Shown: positions 18,701 to 26,404 of the stretch, piece after piece
How the letters are laid out: every line of letters starts with the position of its first letter
Position numbering within the stretch: the first letter of the stretch is position 1
Assembly (NCBI GenBank): GCA_032718475.1
Contig: JAUCBJ010007721.1
Span: forward strand, 1-27,749
Direction: 5' to 3'
Length of the DNA: 27,749 bases
DNA from: Nemertoderma westbladi
Lineage: Eukaryota > Xenacoelomorpha > Nemertodermatida > Nemertodermatidae
Made by a program: the position numbers and the translations under genes
The notes under the pieces: model-generated
What the model was told of the DNA's origin: nothing
Database searches by the model: none
The model's input: the letters and a program-made list of their open reading frames with translations, nothing else

Positions 18701-18800
18701 CATCCTTCCACATTCCACAGCGAAACATTGATTTTACTTTTAGAGATTGGTTGTCAATCCGCTCCGTTACCGTCTACACGAGGGGCTGTCGCCGTCACAT
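15770..18800 (-). mobile_element. Non-LTR retrotransposon (LINE), near-complete ORF2
   Basis: The minus strand carries an endonuclease-RT reading frame, then about 150 bp of 3' UTR containing AATAAA (from TTTATT near 15811) and a poly(A) tail seen as a T run at 15768-15784. The 5' boundary is near 18800, just inside the right inverted-repeat arm. No ORF1 is present, so the copy is probably 5'-truncated. Because the ORF is essentially intact, insertion appears relatively recent compared with the RTE-like fragments elsewhere in the window. Confidence 0.85.
15937..18753 (-). CDS. LINE endonuclease/reverse transcriptase (ORF2, about 938 codons)
   Basis: The frame opens after a TGA at 18754-18756 and reads INVSLWNVEGWNYL, the first strand of an APE endonuclease. 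No ATG is seen at that end, so the true start is missing or lies in lost sequence. Endonuclease blocks follow: ILLLTKTF (Lys where the catalytic Glu is usual), GGDFNCRID, STIDLLYI and a degenerate final RKHQKMHL in place of SDH. RT blocks are CGPDGIFYEHLK, NNYRGIALT, YGFIPGRS, motif A CVDFKKAFDLVNR, motif B LRGILQGDSFSP and motif C FIFFADDLAF. A C-terminal CICKYCKN...HALNC zinc-knuckle-like motif ends the protein. The RT looks intact and would copy LINE RNA at a nicked chromosomal site. The endonuclease changes suggest reduced activity. The clade is uncertain (I/Jockey or CR1 side rather than RTE). Confidence 0.9.
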   Translation of the reverse strand, partial: QPISKSKINVSLWNVEGWNYLQTNLNPKELFSNSDILLLTKTFQVEENICSAPYKPFVQPAKKNQYGRPSGGLIVLAVPKLDPQLLIKTNEYMAIKTMAGIYIVFYFTPDTPVEEVIFAINESLTYTDADDTITLGGDFNCRIDSGDRGNDLTESLQDIGFELLNNPKLKTYISPQGESTIDLLYIRNPTSHRCTNITVSLESNPIRKHQKMHLSMEYSKENGECNPEPVFRSSRTLNLNRLEQQLNEDMIEYFLEKEDIDGATAHLTETINSAPCPPNKVSDHHNKPWFDDECRTCKHQLLEMMANRQNSPANNDLYWANRKKYKALLKNKKIAYEEEMLLENLKQAEIKPWMIFKEGKLAKSIPIEPATLRTHFDNLLGVRLDPPGSSTPPSPSEQEKCVEEWYNEPIREQEVSDAIQNSASKKACGPDGIFYEHLKAAGPLLITIITLLFNFCLNMGAIPLSWTCSIIKAIYKGKGSLMDPNNYRGIALTCVFLKLLTSILNKRVQRNISHLFPDEQYGFIPGRSNMQAIRKLVSDINKALHSKEDRVMYVACVDFKKAFDLVNRALLLGKIYNDFEIKGKLFGFIKALLTNTIKISDGFSLSKPITQLRGILQGDSFSPTCFIIFITSLATSLRAISRAIRFIFFADDLAFYSSNPQVIQRGLDVLEKWCINNLMEVNLSKTKIMKFRKGGRLCINDKFYYGGKEVLICNEYEYLGITLQPTLTFTKHVNKRKRKSYAAIGCLRNLNRLSICTAMKIFAMKIQPMVSYGLVEIGCFFTVAHMKELDKIKSKFIKRVLSLPSNSSTTMAIKAIGEKTFIEDLLIVNPTLFNPTALDQYRSYRTERTENFNRQGYTRGPAFTTSSWKSSQQRNRHTVTRATAHGFHYPICLTCTPFHELSSQCICKYCKNSAVDRYHALNCDCCPFLTELASHPYH

Positions 18801-18819
18801 GTAAATATAATTAGATAGA

Positions 18820-19207
18820 ATTAAATATAATAAATGGCTTGCAGTGAACAATAATTCTTGCAATCTTTGAATGCCTATTTCTCAGCTGTTTCTCAACGAA
18901 ATTCAGACATTGTTACATATTTGGAATCCTTGCAACGCAAGCTTTCTATTGATGTGATAAAATTACGACTAAAGTGAAGAATGGCAATGATACTTAGGGT
19001 GCGATTTCGCAAAAGACACTTTTTTAAAACGCTTATAAATAAAATTTAAAGGCGAAATCGAAAATTCCGGCTTCATGGTAACAACCACGGTGAGTTGAAC
19101 TAGTTGTGTTTCGAATTTCAAGCAATATGATAAAGATTTGTTGAAAAATTTGGGGGGGGGGGGGTCCGTGTCATCAGAAAATGACACTATATTACGGGTC
19201 ATGGTGT
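18820..19207 (-). repeat. Right arm of the inverted-repeat pair
   Basis: Reverse complement of 15271-15662. A run of G (19150-19163) replaces the shorter homopolymer of the left arm. Just outside, GGGTCATGGTGT-CTAT-ATACACCATAACCC forms an additional small inverted repeat at the outer end. Confidence 0.9.
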
Positions 19208-19391
19208 CTATATACACCATAACCCTTAATACAACAACCATTTTTAACGCAATAATTTTTATTGTCCATTTTTATCCTTTTTTGTCAATTTTTTTTTATT
19301 TTTTATGTCATCCAAAAGTCTAATGTTAGGTTCCATGCTACCGGTTTCTCTACTGCTGTTCTCTCAGGCTATCAGTACCGGTTAGTATATA
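19208..19391. other. Spacer without recognised feature
   Basis: AT-rich DNA with a T run (19291-19299) and two ACCGGT motifs between two mobile elements. No match to the paralogous intron of unit 2 was seen. Confidence 0.4.
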
Positions 19392-21862
19392 CAGTCCCGC
19401 TCTCAAAAAGCATTCCTTTGATCAAACATTGATCAAACTTTGATCAAACATTGATCAATGTTTGATCAAAATGTGTCCATAGAGTAGCATTGAAAGTAGA
19501 ATTGACATTGAAATGACATTGATGGCATATTGAAATGACCTTGAAATCGATGGACCGAAATTCCAGACTTTCTGTCTCATATTGAAATGACATTGAAATG
19601 ATTTCAAGGGAACAGTTTACATCGCTCTTCTGCGGCATGCCTTTGAACTCAGATTCCCGCCGAGAACTGGCTTTTGTTAATGGCCAAGCCGCGATGTGAT
19701 TGACAGGGCGGTGGATGGAGCTTGCTTGACTTTGTGGATGGACAGCGATTGAATTTACAAGGCGGTGTTGTGGTAGTGTCCCAGACTGAGTTTTGTTCTT
19801 GTAGGGTAGGGCCTATTATTACACCAACAACTAGTTCAGAAAAACAGTCTTTGGAATATTTTTATATTATTGTTATATTAGAAATTAGTTTCAATGTTCC
19901 TTAAATCAGAATCAAGGCCAAAGACCTCCATTGACGTAGCAGCGCGATGGCTGTCGTTGCATTGCATTTGCTTATACAGTAATTGTGTAAATTCGACAAG
20001 CTTCCTTCCTGCCCCTGTCTCTAATTATACTAATAAATGTAAATAAAGAAATAAATAAATCCAAGCGCTAGCGCCAGCGCACCCCCTAAAATACCTTCTA
20101 AAAATGTAGGTAATTTAATTTTAATACTCTGATAAGGTAATTTTATTGAAAACCTAATTTGTTTTAAAGTAAACTATGTTAAGTACATCATTAGTTACGT
20201 ATTTTTTAATTCAGTTTAACGTATTTTAATTATAATTTTTAAATATTAAAAATCAAATTGGGTTAGTAATACTTATTAAATTATGCTCATTCATTTTTAA
20301 TTAATGAAGGGTTTTAACCATCCGGCCGACCACAGGTCGTTGTAAGACAAGGCATCAATATAACCCCAGTGATCCCATACCCTCTCTTGTTGTGGACTAT
20401 TACTATATCATTGTACAAGCTGCGGACCTGCACCCCCCCCCCCCCTCATTATAATGTGTTGTAGCCATCCACCCAACCCATTGCGTAACTCAGAAATAAA
20501 CTCCACACAGCACAACCCATACCTGCCATTGCTTACATTACGCCACATCGCCAAGTGGAGATTCAATTATGGCTGTGAATTATTATAATCATTAGATTGA
20601 CAATACAGTGTTGTGGTAGTGTACCAGTACCAGACTGAGTCTTGTAATAGGCCCCACTAACAACTCCGGGCTACGTTCTGAAATACAGCCTCTGGAATAT
20701 TATTAAATTATTTTCATTAGAAATTATTCACTAGAAAGCCAGTCTGTCAATTTAATCGTCCAGTATCAATTCCCGCGGGCTAATACAATTTATTTTCGGG
20801 CTAAGGATGCCCTGCCCACTGGCTAAGAAAGCTTGCGGGTAAACGATTCCCATTTTGCGGGCTAAGAATTCCCGCGGGCTAAGTCATCACCCAACCGAAC
20901 ATACAGTTCACTGTAACTGCTTTACTCGCATCTCTGTAACAACAACCCAAATGCTGTGATTTACAGTATGCGATTTCACCGTGCTGTCACCGCAAGTGTA
21001 TCTGAGAACAAGCCCATTACTATGGTACAGCTACAATTAGTTTCAAAAAATTAATGTAAAACATCGAAAGGAGCAGGTTAAAGGGGTTGTGTTTTCTAAC
21101 CAAAACAATAAACTAAAGTAGATTTCATCTATTTGCGCTGGAGAACTTTTTTATTTGCGACCAACTGGAGCCACTATTTGCGAGATAAGGTAGAAATTTT
21201 AATTAATATCGAGACAAATACAACGTCTGTTTAATTGTTTTTGGGCAAACAGAAAAGTCCTCCATGTTGAAATTTTAGTAAGAAAATTTAGTGTAATAAA
21301 TTAGTTTACTACACATTACTACCTGCATAGTTCCTTTGCGACCAGGCCAGCTCAGTACCAGGAGGCCAATCTCTTTGGTTCGCGGCCGCCTCCTGTGTAT
21401 GGGTTAGTTGGCTGTCTAATTTATTGTTAAGCCTTTAGTAAATTACCTACCCGCCCTTGCTTTCATTACCACCACACCGCCAAGTGGAGATTCAATTGCG
21501 GCTGTTATTTTCTGATAATCGCTGTAAATTATTATAACCTTAGGCGGTCCGGTTTAAATAACGGCTATAGCGTACAAACCTATGGTATGATATGGATGTG
21601 GTGTCCTGTGTGCTCTGCAGACATCCTACAGAGCACATGGAGCATTACACACACAGGGAGAGCGAGAGAGAGAGAGAGAGGGCTGCTTGATTGACACACG
21701 GCTCAGTGGGAATCTAGACTTTGAAGTGCAGCGCCTTTGGTAGAACTCAATGGCAGGATTTATAAGCCTGGTTCATTTCAATATTTGATCAAACTTTGAT
21801 CAATGTTTGATCAAAGTTTGATCAATGTTTGATCAAAGGAATGCTTTTTGAGAGCGGGACTG
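19392..21862. mobile_element. 2.47-kb TIR element with TTGATCAA arrays, non-autonomous
   Basis: Both ends start CAGTCCCGCTCTCAAAAAGC and run inward for about 75 bp as inverted repeats. Each inner part holds five TTGATCAA palindromes at an 11-bp period. TATATA flanks both ends (19386-19391 and 21863-21868), consistent with a 6-bp target duplication. No transposase was recognised inside. The interior contains diverged direct repeats: 19765-19895 resembles 20605-20735, and 20500-20600 resembles 21445-21545 around CGCCAAGTGGAGATTCAATT. A GA microsatellite lies near 21660, a C run at 20431-20445 and one inverted copy of the 68-bp unit at 21067-21117. The superfamily is not assigned. Confidence 0.85.
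21656..21682. repeat. GA microsatellite
   Basis: An almost perfect GA dinucleotide run close to the right end of the TIR element. Confidence 0.9.
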
Positions 21863-22189
21863 TATATAGCACTATTTTGCTGTATTGTATGTACAGATGT
21901 AGGTATAAAGCAGGTATTTCTGTATTTTAGTACCGGTACCGGCACTGGTACTGCTATAGGCCTACTGTGTAGCCTACCATTTAAATACGGTAATGGTAGG
22001 CCTACCGGTTGTGCTAATAAATTTTAAATAATTGATAGGCGAAACTGGATTGCAGGATTGTGGAAAATGTGGATATACCTTTCACATAATTTAGGCCTTA
22101 CTGTATTAGTTTTATAATCAATAATGGATCATGACTAATGTCTGAGTAGTGTTACGGATAGCGGCTCCACTACTTCCAACAGCACAGAA

Positions 22190-22775
22190 GGCCCGTCTCT
22201 GCAACCTGCCCCTTTCCCTCAATTAGTTAAATGATCGTTTATTGTTTTGGTTAGAAAATCCCGTCTCTGTAACCTGCTCCTTTCCCTCAATTAGTTAAAT
22301 GATCGTTTATTGTTTTGGTTAGAAAATCCCGTCTCTGTAACCTGCTCCTTTCCCTGATTTGGTAAAGTGTCTGTTTATTGTTTTGGTTAGAAAATCCCGC
22401 CTCTGTAACCTGCTCCTTTCCCTCAATTAGTTTAAGTGATCATTTATTGTTTTGGTTAGGAAATCCCGCCTCTGTAACCTGCTCCTTTCCCTCAATTGGT
22501 AATGTTATCGTTTATTGTTTTGGTTAGAAAATCCCGCCTCTGTAACCTGCTCCTTTCTCTCAATTGGTAATGTTATCGTTTATTGTTTTGATTAGAAAAT
22601 CCCGTCTCTGTAACCTGCTCCTTTCCCTCAATTAGTTAAATGATCGTTTATTGTTTTGGTTAGAAAATCCCGTCTCTGTAACCTGCTCCTTTCCCTGATT
22701 TGGTAAAGTGACTGTTTATTGTTTTGGTTAGAAAACTCGGCCTTAACCTGCTCCTTTCCATCAATTGGTAATTGT
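22190..22775 (+). repeat. 68-bp minisatellite, about 8.5 copies
   Basis: The marker CCTTTCCCT begins at 22211, 22279, 22347, 22415, 22484, 22552 (one variant base), 22620, 22688 and 22753, so the period is 68 bp with one 69-bp and one 65-bp unit. Each unit holds TTTATTGTTTTGGTTAG, AAATCCCG and CTCTGTAACCTGCTC. Two sub-variants (AATTAGTTAAATGATCG and GATTTGGTAAAGTG) appear in an ordered mix, suggesting higher-order duplication. It lies in the large intron of zinc-finger unit 1. Confidence 0.95.
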
Positions 22776-23147
22776 TTTTGGCTATAAAATGAGTGTTTTG
22801 CTACGTCATGTGGTAATCAATTATCGACAACAACCACAAACTATTAAATATAGAGTCTTTTTACCACAGGCGCATATGGAAATCTATCTCATAGTCTATA
22901 AATCATGGAATCATGGAATGTTTTGGCACAGGCATAGTGAAATCAACTGTCTGACAGTCCAGAAATCAGCAGTCTGACAGTTTGAAGAAATACATACATA
23001 AAAAGTGACAATAAAAGTCATTAAATGGACAACAAAAGTCATTATGCATAATTCGTAAAAAAAAAGTGACAAAAAAAGTCAAATAAATTGACATAAAAAA
23101 TCACTGCCCATTTTTAATAATAATTTGTAATATATAACTACTGTAAT
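22776..23147. other. Spacer without gene; A-rich GTGACA repeats
   Basis: From 22990 to 23105 short AAAAGTGACA and AAAAGTCAT motifs recur irregularly. The open frame at 22765-22977 has no recognisable feature. Near 23148 the sequence again matches the paralogous intron end of unit 2. Confidence 0.4.
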
Positions 23148-23174
23148 ATATATTCCATGATATTATTGTTATAG

Positions 23175-23576
23175 TGCGAAACATGTGGGGCTAAGTTTCT
23201 GCTATTTTCTGAGAAAAAACGACATATGATACCGGGCACATGTGAATCACCGGTATCCGTGCCAACAGCTGAACCACCCCTATACCTGCCAACAGCTTTC
23301 ACATTGAGTAGTGGCGGTTTACAAACTAGTTCCGATACAAATAATGGATTAGGAGTGGGTGCTGGCAGTTTACAAAGTACCTCACGAATGGATACAGGAG
23401 AGCAGCCATCATACAAATGTGAGACTTGTGGGAGGGCACTTTCAAGCCAAGCCCACCTAACGAGACACAAACGGAAGATACATACGGGAAAGCAGCCATC
23501 ATACAATTGTGATACTTGTGAGTTATCGTTTACAGCCAAATGCAACCTAAAGAAGCACAAACTGATACATACATAG
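23175..23576 (+). CDS. C2H2 zinc-finger gene, unit 1, last exon
   Basis: The exon begins after a TATTGTTATAG acceptor and joins in phase with 14835-15079. It starts CETCGAKFLLFSEKKRH, the first half of a finger whose second histidine is lost. Compared with the unit 2 exon, about 66 bp (22 codons) are missing right after KKRH, which fuses the finger to a Ser/Thr/Pro-rich linker (PTAEPPLYLPTAFTLSSGGL). Two intact fingers follow: YKCETCGRALSSQAHLTRH and YNCDTCELSFTAKCNLKKH. It ends at TAG after HKLIHT. Beyond the stop, GAACAGCCATCATACAAATG repeats the finger linker in another frame, so the array was once longer. A DNA-binding role is expected for the family. Confidence 0.75.
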   Translation, partial: CETCGAKFLLFSEKKRHMIPGTCESPVSVPTAEPPLYLPTAFTLSSGGLQTSSDTNNGLGVGAGSLQSTSRMDTGEQPSYKCETCGRALSSQAHLTRHKRKIHTGKQPSYNCDTCELSFTAKCNLKKHKLIHT

Positions 23577-23760
23577 GCCTAAAGGAGAACAGCCATCATA
23601 CAAATGTGAAATCTAATTTAATGAAATGTAATTTACTGTCTCTTATATTACCTACGATTTGTCTGCATAATTTTATTAGCTAATTAATACGGTGGCTGAA
23701 TTGTACGGTGGCTGAATTGTGCCACTTAATACTTTTTTTTTATTTTTTTTTTGAAGCGAC

Positions 23761-23893
23761 TTTTTGGTCGACCAAAAAGTACTTTTTGGTCGACCAATAA
23801 GTCGACTTTTTGGTCGACCAAAAAGTAGTTTTTGGTCGACCAAAAAGTACTTTTTGGTCGACCAAAAGTCGACTTTTTGGTCGACCAAAAAGT
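23761..23893. repeat. Left array of six palindromic GGTCGACC units
   Basis: Units of about 20-22 bp, each of the form TTTTTGGTCGACCAAAAAG, follow each other with AGTACT or AGTCGACT joints. Each unit is its own reverse complement, so long open frames rich in WSTK appear on both strands by construction and are not genes. Confidence 0.95.
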
Positions 23894-24131
23894 CTGGAAG
23901 TATTATCCAATAGAAAACATACAACTATTTTCGAGGCAAAATCAAATTACATTAAGTGAATTAGGTGGTTATTTAAAACTGTAACACTATCATGATGAAG
24001 GATTAATATCCTAGGTACCGGTAGGCCTAGCGATCAATGTGTTTAACAAAGCTTTATGTACACCGGTACAGTAATTTGATTTTACCTCCAAAATAGTTAT
24101 ATATATGTTTTCTATTGGATAATACTTCCAG

Positions 24132-24342
24132 ACTTTTTGGTCGATCCAAAAAGTCGACTTTTTGGTCGACCAATAAGTCGACTTTTTGGTCGACCAATAA
24201 GTCGACTTTTTGGTCGACCAATAAGTCGACTTTTTGGTCGACCAAAAAGTACTTATTGGTCGACCAAAAAGTCGACTTTTTGGTCGACCAAAAAGTACTT
24301 TTTGGTCGACTAAAAAGTCGACTTATTGGTCGACCAAAAAGT
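24132..24342. repeat. Right array of nine palindromic GGTCGACC-type units
   Basis: Same unit as the left array, with two variants (GGTCGATC and GGTCGACT) and several TTATTGG joints. The copy number differs from the left array (nine against six), so the arms have expanded independently. Confidence 0.95.
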
Positions 24343-24434
24343 CCCTTAAAAAAATAAATAAAAAAAAGTATTAAGTGGCACAATTCAGCCACCGTAAATT
24401 AAATCCAATGCAAAATATAACTATTATTTTTTAG

Positions 24435-24685
24435 CGCCTTCTAAGCTGCCAAATTATCCCTCAAGTCCTATTAAGATTCCTGGGGAAGATCAACGTTACA
24501 AGTACAAGTGTCCCGTTCAGTGGTGTGATCGTCGATACTCACAATCCGGTGGACTCACCCGACATTATATGAAACATTCAGGATATAAACAATTTCATTG
24601 TCTTATCTGCAAAAACTCTTTCAGTCAATCGAACAATATGGTGACTCATGTACGCAGTCACCACCCAGGCGAAAAACCATTCCAG
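24435..24685 (+). CDS. C2H2 zinc-finger gene, unit 2, internal exon
   Basis: The acceptor (TATTTTTTAG) and donor (CAG|GTTAGA) are the same as in the paralogous exon of unit 1. It encodes about 83 residues: linker KLPNYPSSPIKIPGED, an extra Tyr-Lys pair, finger 1 YKCPVQWCDRRYSQSGGLTRH (C-x4-C) and finger 2 FHCLICKNSFSQSNNMVTH (C-x2-C), then the standard linker GEKPFQ. It ends in phase 0, and the next exon starts TGT GAA ACA TGT, which continues a finger. Differences from unit 1 fall in the helix positions that usually contact DNA, so the two copies may differ in specificity; that is inference. Confidence 0.8.
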
Positions 24686-25113
24686 GTTAGAAATATAAAA
24701 TTTTATATCTTTCTGACAGTGTGTTGCTGTAAGTCTACTGTCGGTACATAAATTATAAATTACATCTTTCCTTCATTTTGCTTTATAATGTTCATAATTT
24801 TAATAGTAATTTTAGTAATTTAATTAGATTTTAAAATTTTTTTCATTTCTATGTTTAATTATTTATTTGTTGATCAAACACATGCAGCGTGTACCATGGA
24901 CGACTGGCTATGAGATTGTTTACATTATTTTCAAACACATTGTGTTTTTTAAAATTCAAATCACATAAGATCACCAATATGTCAAAACCCATTTAAATTT
25001 ATTCCAAAACAAAATTTAAATCAAATATGCCATTTTACAGGAAAAGTTAATTTTGTCATTTGGGTTGTTTGAAATTGAAAGGGATGATATATTCCATGAT
25101 ATTATTGTTTTAG

Positions 25114-25383
25114 TGTGAAACATGTGGGGCTAAGTTTCAGCGATGTTCCGACAAAAAACGACATTTCAAATTGCATTCGGAATGCAAACCAAGGAAAGAA
25201 GGTTCACCAGGAGGTCCCCTCCCCATGGATATGATACCGGTCACATGTGAATTACCGGTACCCCAGCCAACAGCTGAACCACCACTACTATCCATGCCAA
25301 CAGCTTTCACATTGAGTACTGGCGGTTTACAAAGTAGTTCCGGTACAAATAATGGATTTTATATCATATATGTTCCGAACTGA
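25114..25383 (+). CDS. C2H2 zinc-finger gene, unit 2, following exon (ends in inserted DNA)
   Basis: After a TTATTGTTTTAG acceptor the exon reads CETCGAKFQRCSDKKRHFKL followed by HSEC, a complete finger that unit 1 has lost by deletion. A Pro/Ser/Thr-rich linker follows (PVPQPTAEPPLLSMPTAFTL). At about 25357 the exon runs into an inserted retroelement tail and meets a TGA at 25381-25383. The rest of the former exon reappears at 25806. The protein would therefore lack the two terminal fingers present in unit 1, unless splicing skips the insert. Confidence 0.7.
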   Translation, partial: CETCGAKFQRCSDKKRHFKLHSECKPRKEGSPGGPLPMDMIPVTCELPVPQPTAEPPLLSMPTAFTLSTGGLQSSSGTNNGFYIIYVPN

Positions 25384-25805
25384 ACTTGACGTATTTTATT
25401 AATATGTAATATGTGCTTGTCATTTCATAATTTTATTTTACACCTATGTTTTTTGAGTTTGGTACACCTTATGATACAACTGTATGTCTGTCCTGTATAT
25501 GTTTTATCAATTTCTATTTTTATTTATGAACCATTCGCTCTATATTTTTAAGCCCTAAGTAATACCTTTTAATATGCATATGTTTTAATCTACTTATAAT
25601 TTTACTTACTTTGTACAACTTAACTATAGTTATATATTACTACTTGTACTAAACTTACTTATTTAATATGTTCCGTTTTTACGCACCACACATTGTATCT
25701 ATACCGGTTTGTCTCGAGCTCTTGCAAATCTCAGCGCCTTAGAGTACGCCACAATTGTAATTTTGGCGCTTTACAAATATATTTATTATTATTATTATTA
25801 TTATT
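25357..25805 (+). mobile_element. LINE or SINE 3' tail inserted in the zinc-finger exon
   Basis: The insert ends with AGCGCCTTAGAGTACG, TTTTGGCGCTTTACAAAT and an ATT microsatellite. This arrangement is typical of the 3' end of CR1/L2-type LINEs and the SINEs that use them. The paralogous exon of unit 1 reads AATAATGGATTAGGAGTGG without interruption, so the boundaries are known to within about four bases. The upstream part (25360-25680) is AT-rich and not identified. No long target duplication is visible, as expected for elements with microsatellite tails. Confidence 0.8.
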
Positions 25806-25872
25806 AGGAGTGGGTGCTGGCAGTTTACAAAGTACCTCACGAATGTTTACAGGAGAGCAGCCATCATACAAT
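25806..25872 (+). pseudogene. Detached remainder of the unit 2 zinc-finger exon
   Basis: GGAGTGGGTGCTGGCAG to CAGCCATCATACAA matches 23351-23417 of unit 1 and would encode VGAGSLQSTSRM and the linker GEQPSYN. Similarity then stops before the first cysteine of the next finger, so the finger array has been lost here. Confidence 0.8.
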
Positions 25873-26395
25873 AGATATATTTACAGTTTACCGTCACCGT
25901 CAATTCTAAACAAAAAGGAGTTTTCATACGCCCAACAACTATCATTTATAATCATTTCCAATTAATTTCTCCCTCTAGGGGCATCATCAGGGACCAACCA
26001 CCAAAGCAATAAAATACTGAAAAATTAGGCCTACCTACATTATTTTACTTTCTGATGTTATAATAAATCAATGGGCATTGGGATAATTCCCGGTAAATCA
26101 AAACAAGGCGGTACAAATATAAAGCGATTAAGGAAATAAAAACATATTGCATCCTTCTACAGTTTAAGGGTTAAGACATACGAACATAGGCTAATAGTAC
26201 AGTACAGCAGTAGTATCAGACTCAAAGGCCCGCACATGGGTAGGTACAGGTACTCAGTACCCGTATATGCACCGACACTACAGTACTGCAGCACTGCAGT
26301 ACTGACTGCATGGTAGATACTAACTACTGACTATGAAAATACTAATTAATTACGAAAAACCTTGAGACGGTTAAAAATACAGTATAATTGGCAAA
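25873..26395. other. Stretch without recognised gene
   Basis: AT-rich DNA with a short region rich in CAGTACTG and GGTACAGGTACTCAGTACC motifs near 26210-26310. No coding or transposon signal was recognised. Confidence 0.45.
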
Positions 26396-26404
26396 ATAAA
26401 TAAA

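Larger units (their letters stand above)
15271..19207. mobile_element. Inverted-repeat (foldback) element enclosing a LINE
   Basis: Arms at 15271-15662 and 18820-19207 are reverse complements over about 390 bp with few differences, mainly in homopolymers and single bases. Both outer ends carry ACACCATGACCCGTAATATA. The 3.2-kb centre is mostly a LINE (15770 to about 18800) plus about 110 bp of other sequence. A foldback or long-TIR element that later received a LINE is the simplest reading; a LINE that inserted and was then flanked by an inverted duplication is the alternative. The left end coincides with the point where similarity to the paralogous intron (24786) stops. No clear target duplication was found. 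The open frames within both arms match each other only because the arms match. Confidence 0.8.
23688..24396. mobile_element. 709-bp foldback element with GGTCGACC arrays
   Basis: The ends are TACGGTGGCTGAATTG and its complement, extended inward by TGCCACTTAATACTTTTTTT. At the left end the first 16 bases are present twice in tandem. Nearly the whole element is self-complementary, with arms of about 300 bp around a centre near 24000-24050; for example 23926-23990 pairs with 24068-24130. AATTAA flanks both sides (23682-23687 and 24397-24402). The paralogous site in unit 1 has a single AATTAA between GCT and ATCC and no insert, so it is the empty site. No coding capacity; the transposase source is unknown. 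Confidence 0.93.
23632..24790 (+). repeat. Zinc-finger segmental duplication, unit 2 (proximal part)
   Basis: Matches 14748-15270 from AATTTACTGTCTCTTA to CATTTTGCTTTATA, including the exon and both intron edges. The duplication is tandem and in direct orientation; its junction lies near 23616-23632, just behind the last exon of unit 1. Confidence 0.85.

Noticed and set aside
22190-22775. CRISPR-like array
   Set aside because: Whole 68-bp units are tandemly repeated without unique spacers, and the setting is an animal genome.
23676-24392. Open frames rich in Trp-Ser-Thr-Lys on both strands
   Set aside because: They are produced by the palindromic GGTCGACC units, which read the same on both strands; they are repeat DNA.
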